DNA of 64,000 nucleotides from WHSW01 sp963705955 (lineage in GTDB: Bacteria > Actinomycetota > Thermoleophilia > Solirubrobacterales > 70-9): assembly GCA_963705955.1 (NCBI GenBank), contig CAVPLH010000006.1:806001-870000 (forward strand), in the 5' to 3' direction. The translations under genes and the position numbers were made by a program. The notes beneath the pieces are model-generated. The model saw nothing but the letters and a program-made list of their open reading frames with translations, had not been told where the DNA came from and made no database searches. Below, piece by piece: positions 17,484 through 24,893 of the stretch. Each line of letters starts with the position of its first letter. Position 1 is the stretch's first letter.

Positions 17484-18108
17484 GCCGATCCACGGGATCG
17501 AGCCCGAGGTCGTGCGGCGCAACCTCGAGCGCGTGCGCGAGCGCTGCGGCCCGCAGGTCGAGATCCTGGCGGCGACCAAGTACGTGGTCGCCGACGAGAT
17601 GGAGGCGCTTGCCGAGGCGGGTGTGACGCTCGTCGGCGAGAACCGCCTTCAGGATCTCGAGGCGAAGCGCGAGCGCTACGGGGACGCCTTCGCGTGGGAC
17701 TTCATCGGCAACCTGCAGAGCCGCAAGGTGAGGCGAATCGTGCCGCTGGTGCGGCTGATCCACTCGGTCGCGACCGATTCGGCGCTCGAGCAGCTCGGGC
17801 GCTGGGCGGAGCCGGAGACGGAGATCCTCGTCGAGGTCAACCTCTCCGGGGAGCAGGGCAAGGGCGGGATCGCGCCCGAGGCCCTCGGCGAGTTCATCGG
17901 TCGCTCTGCGACCCGGGTCGCCGGGCTGATGACGATGCCGCCGCTGACCACCGACCCCGAGGCCTCGCGCCCCTATTTCGCGAGGCTCGCGGAGCTCGCG
18001 GCCGAGCACGGGCTGGAGCGCCTGTCGATGGGCACGAGCCAGGACTGGGAGGTCGCCGCCGAGGAGGGCGCGACGATCGTACGGCTGGGAACCTCGCTTT
18101 ACCGCTGA
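17476..18108 (+). CDS. PLP homeostasis protein (YggS/PLPBP family)
   Basis: This 210-residue protein is a PLP-binding barrel of the alanine-racemase fold without enzymatic partner domains. The PLP lysine is in EILAATKYV. VGENRLQDL, WDFIGNLQSRK and LSMGTSQDWEVAAEEGATIVRLGTSLY are hallmark motifs. Proteins of this family keep vitamin B6 and amino-acid pools balanced. It overlaps the end of pgeF by 8 bases and precedes sepF. Confidence 0.9.
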   Translation: MPEPIHGIEPEVVRRNLERVRERCGPQVEILAATKYVVADEMEALAEAGVTLVGENRLQDLEAKRERYGDAFAWDFIGNLQSRKVRRIVPLVRLIHSVATDSALEQLGRWAEPETEILVEVNLSGEQGKGGIAPEALGEFIGRSATRVAGLMTMPPLTTDPEASRPYFARLAELAAEHGLERLSMGTSQDWEVAAEEGATIVRLGTSLYR

Positions 18109-18134
18109 GCGCCCCGCCGGGTGCGCCGTTGCTC

Positions 18135-18140
18135 CATAAT
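18135..18140 (+). promoter_or_regulatory. Putative -10 element (CATAAT) upstream of sepF
   Basis: CATAAT lies in the 76-base gap between yggS and sepF, about 44 bases before the ATG. A small inverted repeat, CGCGG-N9-CCGCG, follows directly. Confidence 0.35.
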
Positions 18141-18184
18141 CGCGGTAAAGGAATCCGCGGATCCGAAGCGAACACCGCCCCCGT

Positions 18185-18718
18185 ATGGCACTTCGAGACA
18201 CATGGCACCGCGCGCTCGTCTATTTCGGCCTCGCTGAGGACACGGGTTACGGCGAGCACGACCTCTACGAGCCCGACACCGCCCCGCACGGCCAGGTCTA
18301 CGAGGCGGCACCCCGCTCGGCGACCGTGAGCCGGATCGGCGAGCGCCGCAGGTCGCGCGACGAGATCGACGACATCTTCGCCGACGACGAGCCGGTCGGG
18401 CGCGGGCGCGTGCTGCGCCCGGTTTCGAACGGCGGCGCCGACGTCCAGGTCCATCTGGTCACGCCGCACAGCTTCAACGACGCCCAGGAGGTCGCCGACC
18501 GGTTCAAGAGCACGGTGCCGGTGATCCTCAACCTGCAGACGACCGACGGGGAGCTCGCGAAGCGCCTGATCGACTTCGCCTCGGGCCTCACGTACGCGCT
18601 CGACGGAGGGATGCAGAAGATCGCCGAGAAGACGTTCCTGCTCACGCCGCGCAACGTCGAGGTCTCCGCCGAGGAGAAGGCGCGCCTGGTCGAAAAGGGC
18701 TTCTTCAACCAGTCCTGA
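18185..18718 (+). CDS. sepF: Cell division protein SepF
   Basis: This 177-residue protein has an N-terminal amphipathic stretch (MALRDTWHRALVYFGL) that fits membrane binding, a variable charged linker, and the SepF core from about residue 80. The core includes VTPHSFNDAQEVADRFKSTVPVI-type sequence and DFASGLTYALDGGMQKIAEKTFLLTP. SepF anchors FtsZ filaments to the membrane and is essential for division in actinobacteria without FtsA. Its position downstream of pgeF-yggS is conserved. Confidence 0.93.
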   Translation: MALRDTWHRALVYFGLAEDTGYGEHDLYEPDTAPHGQVYEAAPRSATVSRIGERRRSRDEIDDIFADDEPVGRGRVLRPVSNGGADVQVHLVTPHSFNDAQEVADRFKSTVPVILNLQTTDGELAKRLIDFASGLTYALDGGMQKIAEKTFLLTPRNVEVSAEEKARLVEKGFFNQS

Positions 18719-18769
18719 GGATCGCCCGGCGGACGCTCCGCCACGTTCCTGGCGCCGCGGTTCGAGCAC

Positions 18770-18775
18770 TAGGCT
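18770..18775 (+). promoter_or_regulatory. Putative -10 element (TAGGCT) of proC
   Basis: TAGGCT lies 7 bases upstream of the proC ATG, with no Shine-Dalgarno. Confidence 0.4.
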
Positions 18776-18782
18776 CTAGGGC

Positions 18783-19552
18783 ATGAGGATCGGGTTCGCC
18801 GGAGCGGGGAACATGGCGACCGCGCTGGCGCGGGGTTGGATGCAGGCCGAGCACGGGCCCGAGGGGATGCTGTTCTGCGACGCAGGATCCGGTCGCGCCG
18901 CCGCGCTCGCCGAGCTGACCGGCGGCGAGGCCCCGGACTCGCTGGCCGAGCTGGCGCTCAGGTCCGACGCCGTCGTGCTCGCGGTGAAGCCGCTCGCGCT
19001 CGAGCGCACCGCGGAGCTGCTCGAGGGCGAGGCGAAGGCGGTCGCATCGGTGCTCGCCGGGACACCGGTCTCGCGGCTGCGCGAGGTCTTCCCCGGTATC
19101 CCGGTGATCCGCACGATGCCCACGATCGTCGCCGAGATCGGACGCGGCGTGATCTGCCACGCACCGCTCGAGCCCGCCGACGGCGAGACGGGTGCCCGGC
19201 TGCTGAACCTGTTCGGCGAGCTCAGCCACCTCGCCGAGGTGCCCGACGAGCTGATCGACGCGGCGATGGCGGTGATGGGCTGCACGCCGGCCTACCTCGC
19301 GGTCGTCGTCCAGACCCTCGCCGAGGCCGGCGCCGACGAGGGCCTCGACCCCGATCAGGCCTACGAGCTCGTGATCGAGACGTTCGCCGGGACGATCGAG
19401 CTGCTGCGGCGCTACGACCCGATCGAGGTCCGGGCGACGGTCGCCTCGCCGGGGGAAGCACCGAGGCCGGCCTCGAAGCGCTCGCCGACGCCGGGACGGC
19501 CGACGCCTTTCGCGCCGCCGTGCGCGCGTCCGTGGAGCGGATGCGGGGATGA
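18783..19552 (+). CDS. proC: Pyrroline-5-carboxylate reductase (frameshifted near the C-terminus)
   Basis: The enzyme reduces pyrroline-5-carboxylate to proline. The N-terminal Rossmann motif GFAGAGNMATALARG, VVLAVKPLAL, VIRTMPTIVAEIGRG and the dimerisation-domain sequence GCTPAYLAVVVQTLAEAGADEG are intact. Just after VRATVASPG the frame breaks. Adding one G to the GGGGG run at 19451-19455 restores the standard ending SPGGSTEAGLEALADAGTADAF...ERMRG and a TGA at 19552 overlapping yggT. Unrepaired, the frame would run through to lspA, which is clearly not a real fusion. Confidence 0.88.
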
Positions 19553-19848
19553 TCGTGACCGCGCTCACCCGAGGCGACGTCGCCGACTACCTGGCGGCGT
19601 TGCTGTTCGTCTACACCGTCCTGATCATCGGCAACGTGGTGCTCTCGTGGGTGGGCCAGTTCCGGCCGATCCCCTACAACCTCACGCTGCGCGCCGTGAC
19701 CGGCTTCATCGAGGAGAGCACGAACCCGTACCTGAACCTGTTTCGCGCCTGGGTTCCGCGAATCGGCCCGCTCGACATCAGCCCGATCCTCGCGATCCTG
19801 GCGCTCTCGATCGGGGGCGGGATCGTGATCGGGCTGATCAGAGGGTGA
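19549..19848 (+). CDS. YggT family membrane protein
   Basis: This 99-residue protein has two hydrophobic segments flanking the family loop (PYLNLFRAWVPRIGPLDISPI). The function is not firmly established. It is usually encoded near division genes, as here downstream of sepF and proC. Its ATG overlaps the proC stop and its stop overlaps the GTG of lspA. Confidence 0.88.
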   Translation: MIVTALTRGDVADYLAALLFVYTVLIIGNVVLSWVGQFRPIPYNLTLRAVTGFIEESTNPYLNLFRAWVPRIGPLDISPILAILALSIGGGIVIGLIRG

Positions 19849-20324
19849 GCTCAGCCCGCGCTCGCGCCTGGCTGCGGATGCTCGCCGTCTGCGTGGTCGT
19901 CGTCGTCCTCGACCAGGTGGCGAAGGCGGCGATCACCGGTTCGATGGCGCTCGGCGAGCGGTCCGACCTCGCGCTCGGCTTCGAGCTCACCAGGGTGACC
20001 AACAGCGGGATCGCGTTCGGGTTCCTCGACGACGGCGGCGACGCGATCGTGCTCGCGATCACGCTCGCCGCCCTCGCCCTGATCCTCGGTTGGTTCACCT
20101 TCGACACGACCCGCCCCTGGCTCTGGCTCGGGGTCGGGATGCTGGTCGGAGGGGCGCTGGGAAACCTGATCGACCGGATCCGCGAGGGCGCGGTCACCGA
20201 CTTCATCGATCCGCCGCTGTGGCCGGCGTTCAACCTCGCCGACGTATCGATCACCGTCGGCGTCGCGATCATCGCGCTCTCCGCGCTCTCGCCGCAGCCG
20301 GGCCCCGGGGCCACCGACCCGTGA
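19845..20324 (+). CDS. lspA: Lipoprotein signal peptidase (LspA)
   Basis: This 159-residue, four-helix membrane aspartyl protease removes signal peptides from diacylated prolipoproteins. The catalytic aspartates lie in GAVTDFID and FNLADVSI. VLDQVAKAAI, NSGIAFGF and GNLIDRI are also conserved. The GTG start overlaps the yggT stop and the TGA overlaps the rluD GTG. In many actinobacteria divIVA lies just before lspA; it is absent here. Confidence 0.93.
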   Translation: MSSARARAWLRMLAVCVVVVVLDQVAKAAITGSMALGERSDLALGFELTRVTNSGIAFGFLDDGGDAIVLAITLAALALILGWFTFDTTRPWLWLGVGMLVGGALGNLIDRIREGAVTDFIDPPLWPAFNLADVSITVGVAIIALSALSPQPGPGATDP

Positions 20325-20998
20325 GCGGCGATCCGCGGCTCGTCCATGTCGACGAGCACCTCGCGGTGATCGAGAAGCCGCCAGGGCTGGTGGTCCATCC
20401 GGCGCCCGGGACCCGGGGACCGACGCTCGTCGAGCTGCTCTCCGAGCTCCTCGGAGGCGGCGATCCGGCGCGCCCCGGGATCGTTCATCGCCTCGACCGC
20501 GACACCTCCGGCCTGATGGTGGTCGCGCGCGACGCCGACGCGCATCGCCGCCTCTCGGCGATGATCAAGGACCGCGAGGTCGGCCGCACGTACCTGGCGC
20601 TGGTCGAAGGCAGGCCGCGGTCGCGCTCGGGGACGATCGACGCTCCGCTCGGCCGCGACCACCGGGCGCCACAGCGACGGGCCGTCCGCGGGCGCGGGGC
20701 GCGGGCGGCGCGCACGCACTTCGAGGTCCTCGAGGTGCTGCCGGCCGACACGCTCGTCGAGGCGACGCTCCAAACCGGCCGTACGCACCAGATCCGGGCC
20801 CACTTCTCGGCGATCGGCAACCCGGTCGCCGGCGACCCGCGCTACGGCAACGCCGGCCGCCACGGGCTCGAACGCCAGTTCCTGCACAGCGCGCGGCTGC
20901 GGTTCGAGCACCCGTTCACGGGTCAGGGTCTCGAGTTCGCGTCCGATCTCCCGGACGACCTGGCCGAGGCGCTGGAGCGGGCCCGGGGAGGCGGGTGA
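20321..20998 (+). CDS. RluA/RluD-family pseudouridine synthase
   Basis: This 225-residue protein has the catalytic motif PGIVHRLDRDTSGLMVVAR with the nucleophilic Asp. It also has TYLALVEG, the TGRTHQIRAHFSAIGNPVAGDPRYG segment as separate conserved blocks, and a C-terminal FLHSARLRFEHP. There is no N-terminal S4 domain, so it is shorter than canonical RluD; the target RNA is uncertain. The GTG start overlaps lspA, a pairing common in bacteria. Confidence 0.88.
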   Translation: MSGDPRLVHVDEHLAVIEKPPGLVVHPAPGTRGPTLVELLSELLGGGDPARPGIVHRLDRDTSGLMVVARDADAHRRLSAMIKDREVGRTYLALVEGRPRSRSGTIDAPLGRDHRAPQRRAVRGRGARAARTHFEVLEVLPADTLVEATLQTGRTHQIRAHFSAIGNPVAGDPRYGNAGRHGLERQFLHSARLRFEHPFTGQGLEFASDLPDDLAEALERARGGG

Positions 20999-21039
20999 GC
21001 GGCCGCGCGGACACCGTCTTGCCGTCTCCGTCACGCCGA

Positions 21040-21069
21040 TGACCGCCCCCGCCCGGCGCTCTCTACAAT
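21040..21069 (+). promoter_or_regulatory. Putative promoter of the rpsB operon
   Basis: TGACCG (21040-21045), an 18-base spacer and TACAAT (21064-21069) resemble a primary-sigma promoter. Transcription from here would give a leader of about 110 bases before rpsB, unusual for this mostly leaderless region. Confidence 0.45.
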
Positions 21070-21090
21070 CCCCGGCGACCGGAAACCGAC

Positions 21091-21158
21091 CCTCCGGAGA
21101 ACGAGAAGGGGCCCTGCCCGGCGCGACAGCTCGCCGGGTCCCCGGATCGCTCCGGAGG
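21091..21158 (+). promoter_or_regulatory. Structured 5' leader of rpsB (nested hairpin)
   Basis: An outer 9-base-pair stem, CCTCCGGAG (21091-21099) with CTCCGGAGG (21150-21158), encloses a second stem formed by GCCCGGCG (21116-21123) with CGCCGGGT (21132-21139). It is extended by GGGG/CCCC (21108-21111 with 21140-21143). The structure sits between the promoter and the rpsB ribosome binding site (AAGGGAG). It could be an autoregulatory leader for S2, by analogy with known r-protein leaders. No T-run follows, so it is not a simple terminator. Confidence 0.5.
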
Positions 21159-21185
21159 CTGACAAGCGACTACCAAGGGAGCACG

Positions 21186-22112
21186 ATGTCCGAACCCGGA
21201 CTCAGGGACCTGCTGCAGGCGGGACTTCACTTCGGCCACCAGACGCGGCGCTGGAACCCGCGGATGCGCCGTTACATCCACGGCGAGCGCGATGGGATCC
21301 ACATCATCGACCTGCTGCAGACCGAGGAGCTGCTGCTCGAGGCGCGCAACTTCGCCGCCGAGCTCGCCGGCCAGGGCGGCAACGTCCTCTTCGTCGGCAC
21401 CAAGAAGCAGGCGCGCGACTCGGTCCGGTCGTGGGCCGAGCGCTGCGGGATGCCGTACGTCAACCTGCGCTGGCTCGGCGGGCTGCTGACCAACTTCCAC
21501 ACGATCTCGGCGCGGATCGACCGCCTGCACGAGCTCACCGCGTTGCGGGACGACGGTCAACTCGCCCTGCTCCCGACCAAGGAGCGGATGTCGATGGAGT
21601 CCGAGCTCGCGAAGCTCGAGTACAACCTCGGCGGTGTTCGCGACATGAAGCGCCTGCCGCAGGCGGCGCTGATCATCGACCTGAAGACCGAGGCGATCGC
21701 GGTCGCCGAGTGCGAGCGCCTGCAGATCCCGATCCTCGGCCTCGTCGACTCGAACGTCGACCCGGTCGCGGTCGAGTTCCCGATCCCCGGCAACGACGAC
21801 TCGATGCGCTCCTGCGAGCTCGTGATCTCGACCGTCGGCGAGGGAATCGAGGAGTCCGCCAACGCGTATCGCGAACGCGAGGCGAAGCGACGCGCCGAGG
21901 AGGAGGAGCGCCGCCGGGTCGAGGAGGAGGCGAAGCGCAAGCGCGACGAGGAAGAGCGGGCGCGCAAGGAGGCCGCGGAGGCCGCCGCGAAGGCGGCCGA
22001 GGCGCAGGCCGCGCAGCCGACGCCCCAGGCTCCGCCCGCCGGAGAGCAACAGGCGCCCCGGCAGGGACAGCCGCCTGGACCGCAGGGCGCCGAGCCTGCG
22101 CGGGGCGGCTGA
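21186..22112 (+). CDS. rpsB: Small ribosomal subunit protein S2 with extended C-terminal tail
   Basis: This 308-residue S2 protein has the usual core to about residue 225: HFGHQTRRWNPRM, LFVGTKKQARDSV, RWLGGLLTNFHTI and LGLVDSNVDP. After AYREREAKRR it adds about 75 residues, first a Glu/Arg/Lys/Ala-rich helix-forming stretch and then a Gln/Pro-rich end. Bacterial S2 is normally 230-260 residues, so the tail is an extension. AAGGGAG upstream is a clear ribosome binding site. The stop overlaps the tsf ATG by one base. Confidence 0.95.
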   Translation: MSEPGLRDLLQAGLHFGHQTRRWNPRMRRYIHGERDGIHIIDLLQTEELLLEARNFAAELAGQGGNVLFVGTKKQARDSVRSWAERCGMPYVNLRWLGGLLTNFHTISARIDRLHELTALRDDGQLALLPTKERMSMESELAKLEYNLGGVRDMKRLPQAALIIDLKTEAIAVAECERLQIPILGLVDSNVDPVAVEFPIPGNDDSMRSCELVISTVGEGIEESANAYREREAKRRAEEEERRRVEEEAKRKRDEEERARKEAAEAAAKAAEAQAAQPTPQAPPAGEQQAPRQGQPPGPQGAEPARGG

Positions 22113-22723
22113 TGGCGGTCTCGGCGAGCGAGGTCAAGGCGCTCCGGGATCGCACCGGTGCGGCGATGATGGACTGCAAGTCGGCCCTCGAGGAGTCCGG
22201 CGGAGATCCCGAGAAGGCGGTCGAGATCCTGCGCGTCAAGGGCCAGGCCTCGGCGGCGAAGCGGTCCGGCCGCGAGACCGCAGAAGGGGTGGTCGAGTCC
22301 TACATCCACTCGAACGGCAAGGTCGGGGCCCTGGTCGAGGTCCGGTGCGAGACCGACTTCGTGGCCCGAAACGACGACTTCAGGGAGTTCGCCCGCGAGG
22401 TCGCGATCCACGTCGCGGGCACCAATCCGCCGCCGCGCTACGTCTCCGCGGACGAGATCCCCGAGCCGGAGCGCGAGGTCGAGCGCCGGGTGTTCGAGGC
22501 GAAGGCCAAGGAGGAGGGCAAGCCGGACAACGTGATCGAGCGGATCGTCGACGGCCAGCTGGCGAAGTGGGAGCAGGAGGTGGCCCTGCTCGGCCAGGAG
22601 CACATCCGCTCGGACCGCTACGAGGGCAAGACGATCGAGCAGCTGCGCGCCGAGCTCGCCTCGCGGACGGGCGAGAACGTCCAGATCGCGCGCTTTGCCT
22701 GCTTCAGGGTGGGCGAGGAGTAG
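22112..22723 (+). CDS. tsf: Elongation factor Ts
   Basis: This 203-residue nucleotide exchange factor for EF-Tu has the N-terminal UBA-like region (ALRDRTGAAMMDCKSALEES), the EF-Tu-contacting ETDFVARND motif and a short dimerisation half ending QIARFACFRVGEE. It is on the short side for the family, close to thermophile-type and actinobacterial short forms. Co-transcribed with rpsB. Confidence 0.94.
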   Translation: MAVSASEVKALRDRTGAAMMDCKSALEESGGDPEKAVEILRVKGQASAAKRSGRETAEGVVESYIHSNGKVGALVEVRCETDFVARNDDFREFAREVAIHVAGTNPPPRYVSADEIPEPEREVERRVFEAKAKEEGKPDNVIERIVDGQLAKWEQEVALLGQEHIRSDRYEGKTIEQLRAELASRTGENVQIARFACFRVGEE

Positions 22724-22739
22724 ACGGAGGAGCGGGGGG

Positions 22740-22745
22740 TAGGGT
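22740..22745 (+). promoter_or_regulatory. Putative -10 element (TAGGGT) of pyrH
   Basis: TAGGGT lies 8 bases before the pyrH ATG in the 30-base tsf-pyrH gap. The nearby GGAGGAGCGGGG is too far upstream to act as a usual ribosome binding site. Confidence 0.35.
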
Positions 22746-22753
22746 TGCCGCCG

Positions 22754-23470
22754 ATGGCGGACCCGGTGTTCAAGCGCGTCCTGCTGAAGATCTCCGGCGA
22801 GGCCCTGATGGGCTCGCTCGAGTACGGCACCGATCCGGACCGCGTGCGGACGATCGCGACCCAGGTGCACGAGGTCTCCGAGGGCGGCGTCGAGATCGCG
22901 ATGGTCGTCGGCGCCGGCAACATCTTCCGCGGCCTCGAGGGCGCAGCACGCGGCATGGACCGAGCAACGGCCGACTACATGGGGATGCTGGCGACCGTCC
23001 TCAACGCGCTCACCGTCCAGGACGCGCTCGAGAAGCTCGGCACCCACACCAGGGTCCAGTCGGCGATCGAGGTCACCGAGGTCGCCGAGCCCTACATCCG
23101 CCGCCGGGCGATGCGCCACCTCGAGAAGGGTCGGGTGGTGATCTTCGCGGCCGGGACCGGGAACCCGTTCTTCACCACCGACACGGCCGCCGCGCTACGC
23201 GCGCTCGAAATCCACGCCGAGGCGATCCTGATGGCAAAGCACGGGGTCGAGGGGGTCTACGACGCCGATCCGCAGCAGGTGCCGGAGGCAAGGTTCCTGC
23301 CCGAGATCACGCACCGCGAGGCGATCGAGCGGGGGCTGCGGGTGATGGACTCGACGGCGCTCTCGCTGTGCATGGACAACGACCTGCCGATCCACGTCTT
23401 CAACATGGCCGACGAGCGCAATATCGGGCGCATCGTACGTGGCGAGCGCGTCGGGACGATCGTCTCCTAA
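22754..23470 (+). CDS. pyrH: UMP kinase
   Basis: This 238-residue amino-acid-kinase-fold enzyme phosphorylates UMP to UDP. Seen: RVLLKISGEALMG, VVGAGNIFRG, MDRATADYMGMLATVLNAL, the IFAAGTGNPFFTTDTAAALRA-type nucleotide loop, KHGVEGVYDADP and MDNDLPIHVFN. Length and order rpsB-tsf-pyrH-frr are standard. Confidence 0.95.
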   Translation: MADPVFKRVLLKISGEALMGSLEYGTDPDRVRTIATQVHEVSEGGVEIAMVVGAGNIFRGLEGAARGMDRATADYMGMLATVLNALTVQDALEKLGTHTRVQSAIEVTEVAEPYIRRRAMRHLEKGRVVIFAAGTGNPFFTTDTAAALRALEIHAEAILMAKHGVEGVYDADPQQVPEARFLPEITHREAIERGLRVMDSTALSLCMDNDLPIHVFNMADERNIGRIVRGERVGTIVS

Positions 23471-23476
23471 TAGGAT
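23471..23476 (+). promoter_or_regulatory. Putative -10 element (TAGGAT) of frr
   Basis: TAGGAT sits immediately after the pyrH stop and 9 bases before the frr ATG. Confidence 0.35.
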
Positions 23477-23485
23477 CGCGAGCCG

Positions 23486-24052
23486 ATGAGTGAGATCACC
23501 GACGAGTTCCTGATCGACGCCAAGGAGCGGATGGCGAAGTCGGTCGATGCGTGCCGTCACGAGCTCGCCACCGTGCGCACCGGCCGTGCCTCACCGCACC
23601 TGCTCGACCGGCTGATCATCGACTACTACGGGGCCGAGACCCCGATCAAGCAGCTCTCCCAGGTGGCCGCGACCGACGCCCGCCTGCTGACGCTGACGCC
23701 GTTCGACAAGAACGCGATCGGGACGATCGAGAAGGCGATCCTCGAGTCCGACCTGGGCCTCACCCCGTCCAACGACGGCAACGTGATCCGGCTCCAGATC
23801 CCCGAGCTGAACGAGGAGCGTCGCCGCGAGCTCGTCAAGGTCGTCCACGGCGTCGCCGAGGAGGGCAAGGTCGCGGTGCGCAACATCCGCCGCGACGTGA
23901 TGCACGACCTCCGCGAGCTGAAGAAGGAAGGAGAGGTCGGTGAGGACGACGAGCGCCGCGCCGAGGCCGAGCTGCAGAAGCGCACCGATGACGCGACGAA
24001 GGAGATCGACGGTCTCCTGAAGGCCAAGGAAGACGAGATCCTCGAGGTCTGA
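23486..24052 (+). CDS. frr: Ribosome recycling factor
   Basis: This 188-residue protein disassembles post-termination ribosomes with EF-G. Conserved blocks are ELATVRTGRASPHLLD, YYGAETPIKQLSQV, NDGNVIRLQIPELNEERR, VAVRNIRRDVM and the C-terminal TDDATKEIDGLLKAKEDEILEV. It is the last gene before a strong intrinsic terminator. Confidence 0.95.
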   Translation: MSEITDEFLIDAKERMAKSVDACRHELATVRTGRASPHLLDRLIIDYYGAETPIKQLSQVAATDARLLTLTPFDKNAIGTIEKAILESDLGLTPSNDGNVIRLQIPELNEERRRELVKVVHGVAEEGKVAVRNIRRDVMHDLRELKKEGEVGEDDERRAEAELQKRTDDATKEIDGLLKAKEDEILEV

Positions 24053-24100
24053 CGGACAGACACAACTCCGGCGGCTGCTCTGCTCTCGCTCGAATACATT

Positions 24101-24128
24101 GCCCGCGGCTACGCCGCGGGCCTTTTGT
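24101..24128 (+). terminator. Rho-independent terminator after frr
   Basis: A perfect 9-base-pair stem, GCCCGCGGC (24101-24109) and GCCGCGGGC (24113-24121), with a 3-base loop is followed by CTTTTGTT. It ends the rpsB-tsf-pyrH-frr transcript. The remaining gap to uppS carries only that gene's promoter. Confidence 0.9.
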
Positions 24129-24187
24129 TGTGCTCCCGCGTCCGCGGCCGCCGGCTGGCAGTCGATCGAGTCGTGCCTCGTCCGGGT

Positions 24188-24193
24188 TAGGGT
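24188..24193 (+). promoter_or_regulatory. Putative -10 element (TAGGGT) of uppS
   Basis: TAGGGT lies 11 bases before the uppS ATG and downstream of the frr terminator, so uppS needs its own promoter. Confidence 0.45.
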
Positions 24194-24204
24194 GCGGATT
24201 TGCG

Positions 24205-24888
24205 ATGAATGCGACGAACGAGAACGAGGGACCGCGGTACGTCGCGATCATCACCGACGGGAACGGCCGCTGGGCGTCGGAGCGCGGGCTGGCGCCGGTC
24301 GACGGCCACGAGGCGGGGGCGGACAGGGTCAAGGAGCGGCTTCGCGACGCTGCCGAGTTCGGAATCGAGGAGCTGACCGTGTTCTCGTTCTCGACCGAGA
24401 ACTGGCGCCGGCCACGGGCAGAGGTCGACGGTCTGATGGCGATGTTCGCCGAGCGGATCGATCGCGAGACCCCCGAGCTCGACGCCGAGGGGGTGCGGAT
24501 GCGTTTCATCGGTAGGCGCGACGGGGTCGTCCGGGACCTGGTCGAGCGCATGGAGTGGGCCGAGGGGGTGACCGAGGGCAACGACAGGATCACGCTGTTC
24601 GTCGCCTTCAACTACGGCGGCAGGGCGGAGCTCGTCGACGCGGCACGCGGCTTCGAGGGGGACTCCGAGGACGAGTTTCGGCGCCATCTGTACGCGCCCG
24701 AGATGCACGACCCCGATCTCCTGATCCGGACCAGCGGCGAGCAGAGGATCTCCAATTTCCTGCTCTGGCAGTGCGCCTACGCGGAGCTCGTCTTCCGCGA
24801 CGAGCTCTGGCCGGACTTCAGCCGCGAGGCCTTCCGTGCCGCGCTCGACGAGTACGAGCGCCGGCGGCGCCGGTTCGGGGGGCGCTGA
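24205..24888 (+). CDS. uppS: cis-Prenyltransferase (isoprenyl / undecaprenyl diphosphate synthase)
   Basis: This 227-residue enzyme builds the polyprenyl diphosphate carrier used for cell-wall synthesis. The catalytic ITDGNGRWASERGL motif, FSFSTENWRRP, FNYGGRAEL and the substrate-binding PDLLIRTSGEQRISNFLLWQ-type block are present. Chain length (short C10-C15 or long C50-C55) cannot be told by eye. Followed 5 bases later by cdsA. Confidence 0.93.
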   Translation: MNATNENEGPRYVAIITDGNGRWASERGLAPVDGHEAGADRVKERLRDAAEFGIEELTVFSFSTENWRRPRAEVDGLMAMFAERIDRETPELDAEGVRMRFIGRRDGVVRDLVERMEWAEGVTEGNDRITLFVAFNYGGRAELVDAARGFEGDSEDEFRRHLYAPEMHDPDLLIRTSGEQRISNFLLWQCAYAELVFRDELWPDFSREAFRAALDEYERRRRRFGGR

Positions 24889-24893
24889 CCGCC

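Noticed and set aside
18783..20324. ProC-LspA fusion protein
   Set aside because: Produced by one missing G at ~19453. Repair restores proC, yggT and lspA with overlapping start/stop codons.
23484..23500. A fourth copy of the AGATGAGTGAT palindrome at the frr start (CGATGAGTGAGATCAC)
   Set aside because: Matches only part of the core, has no inverted repeat and lies at a start codon, not at a convergent junction.
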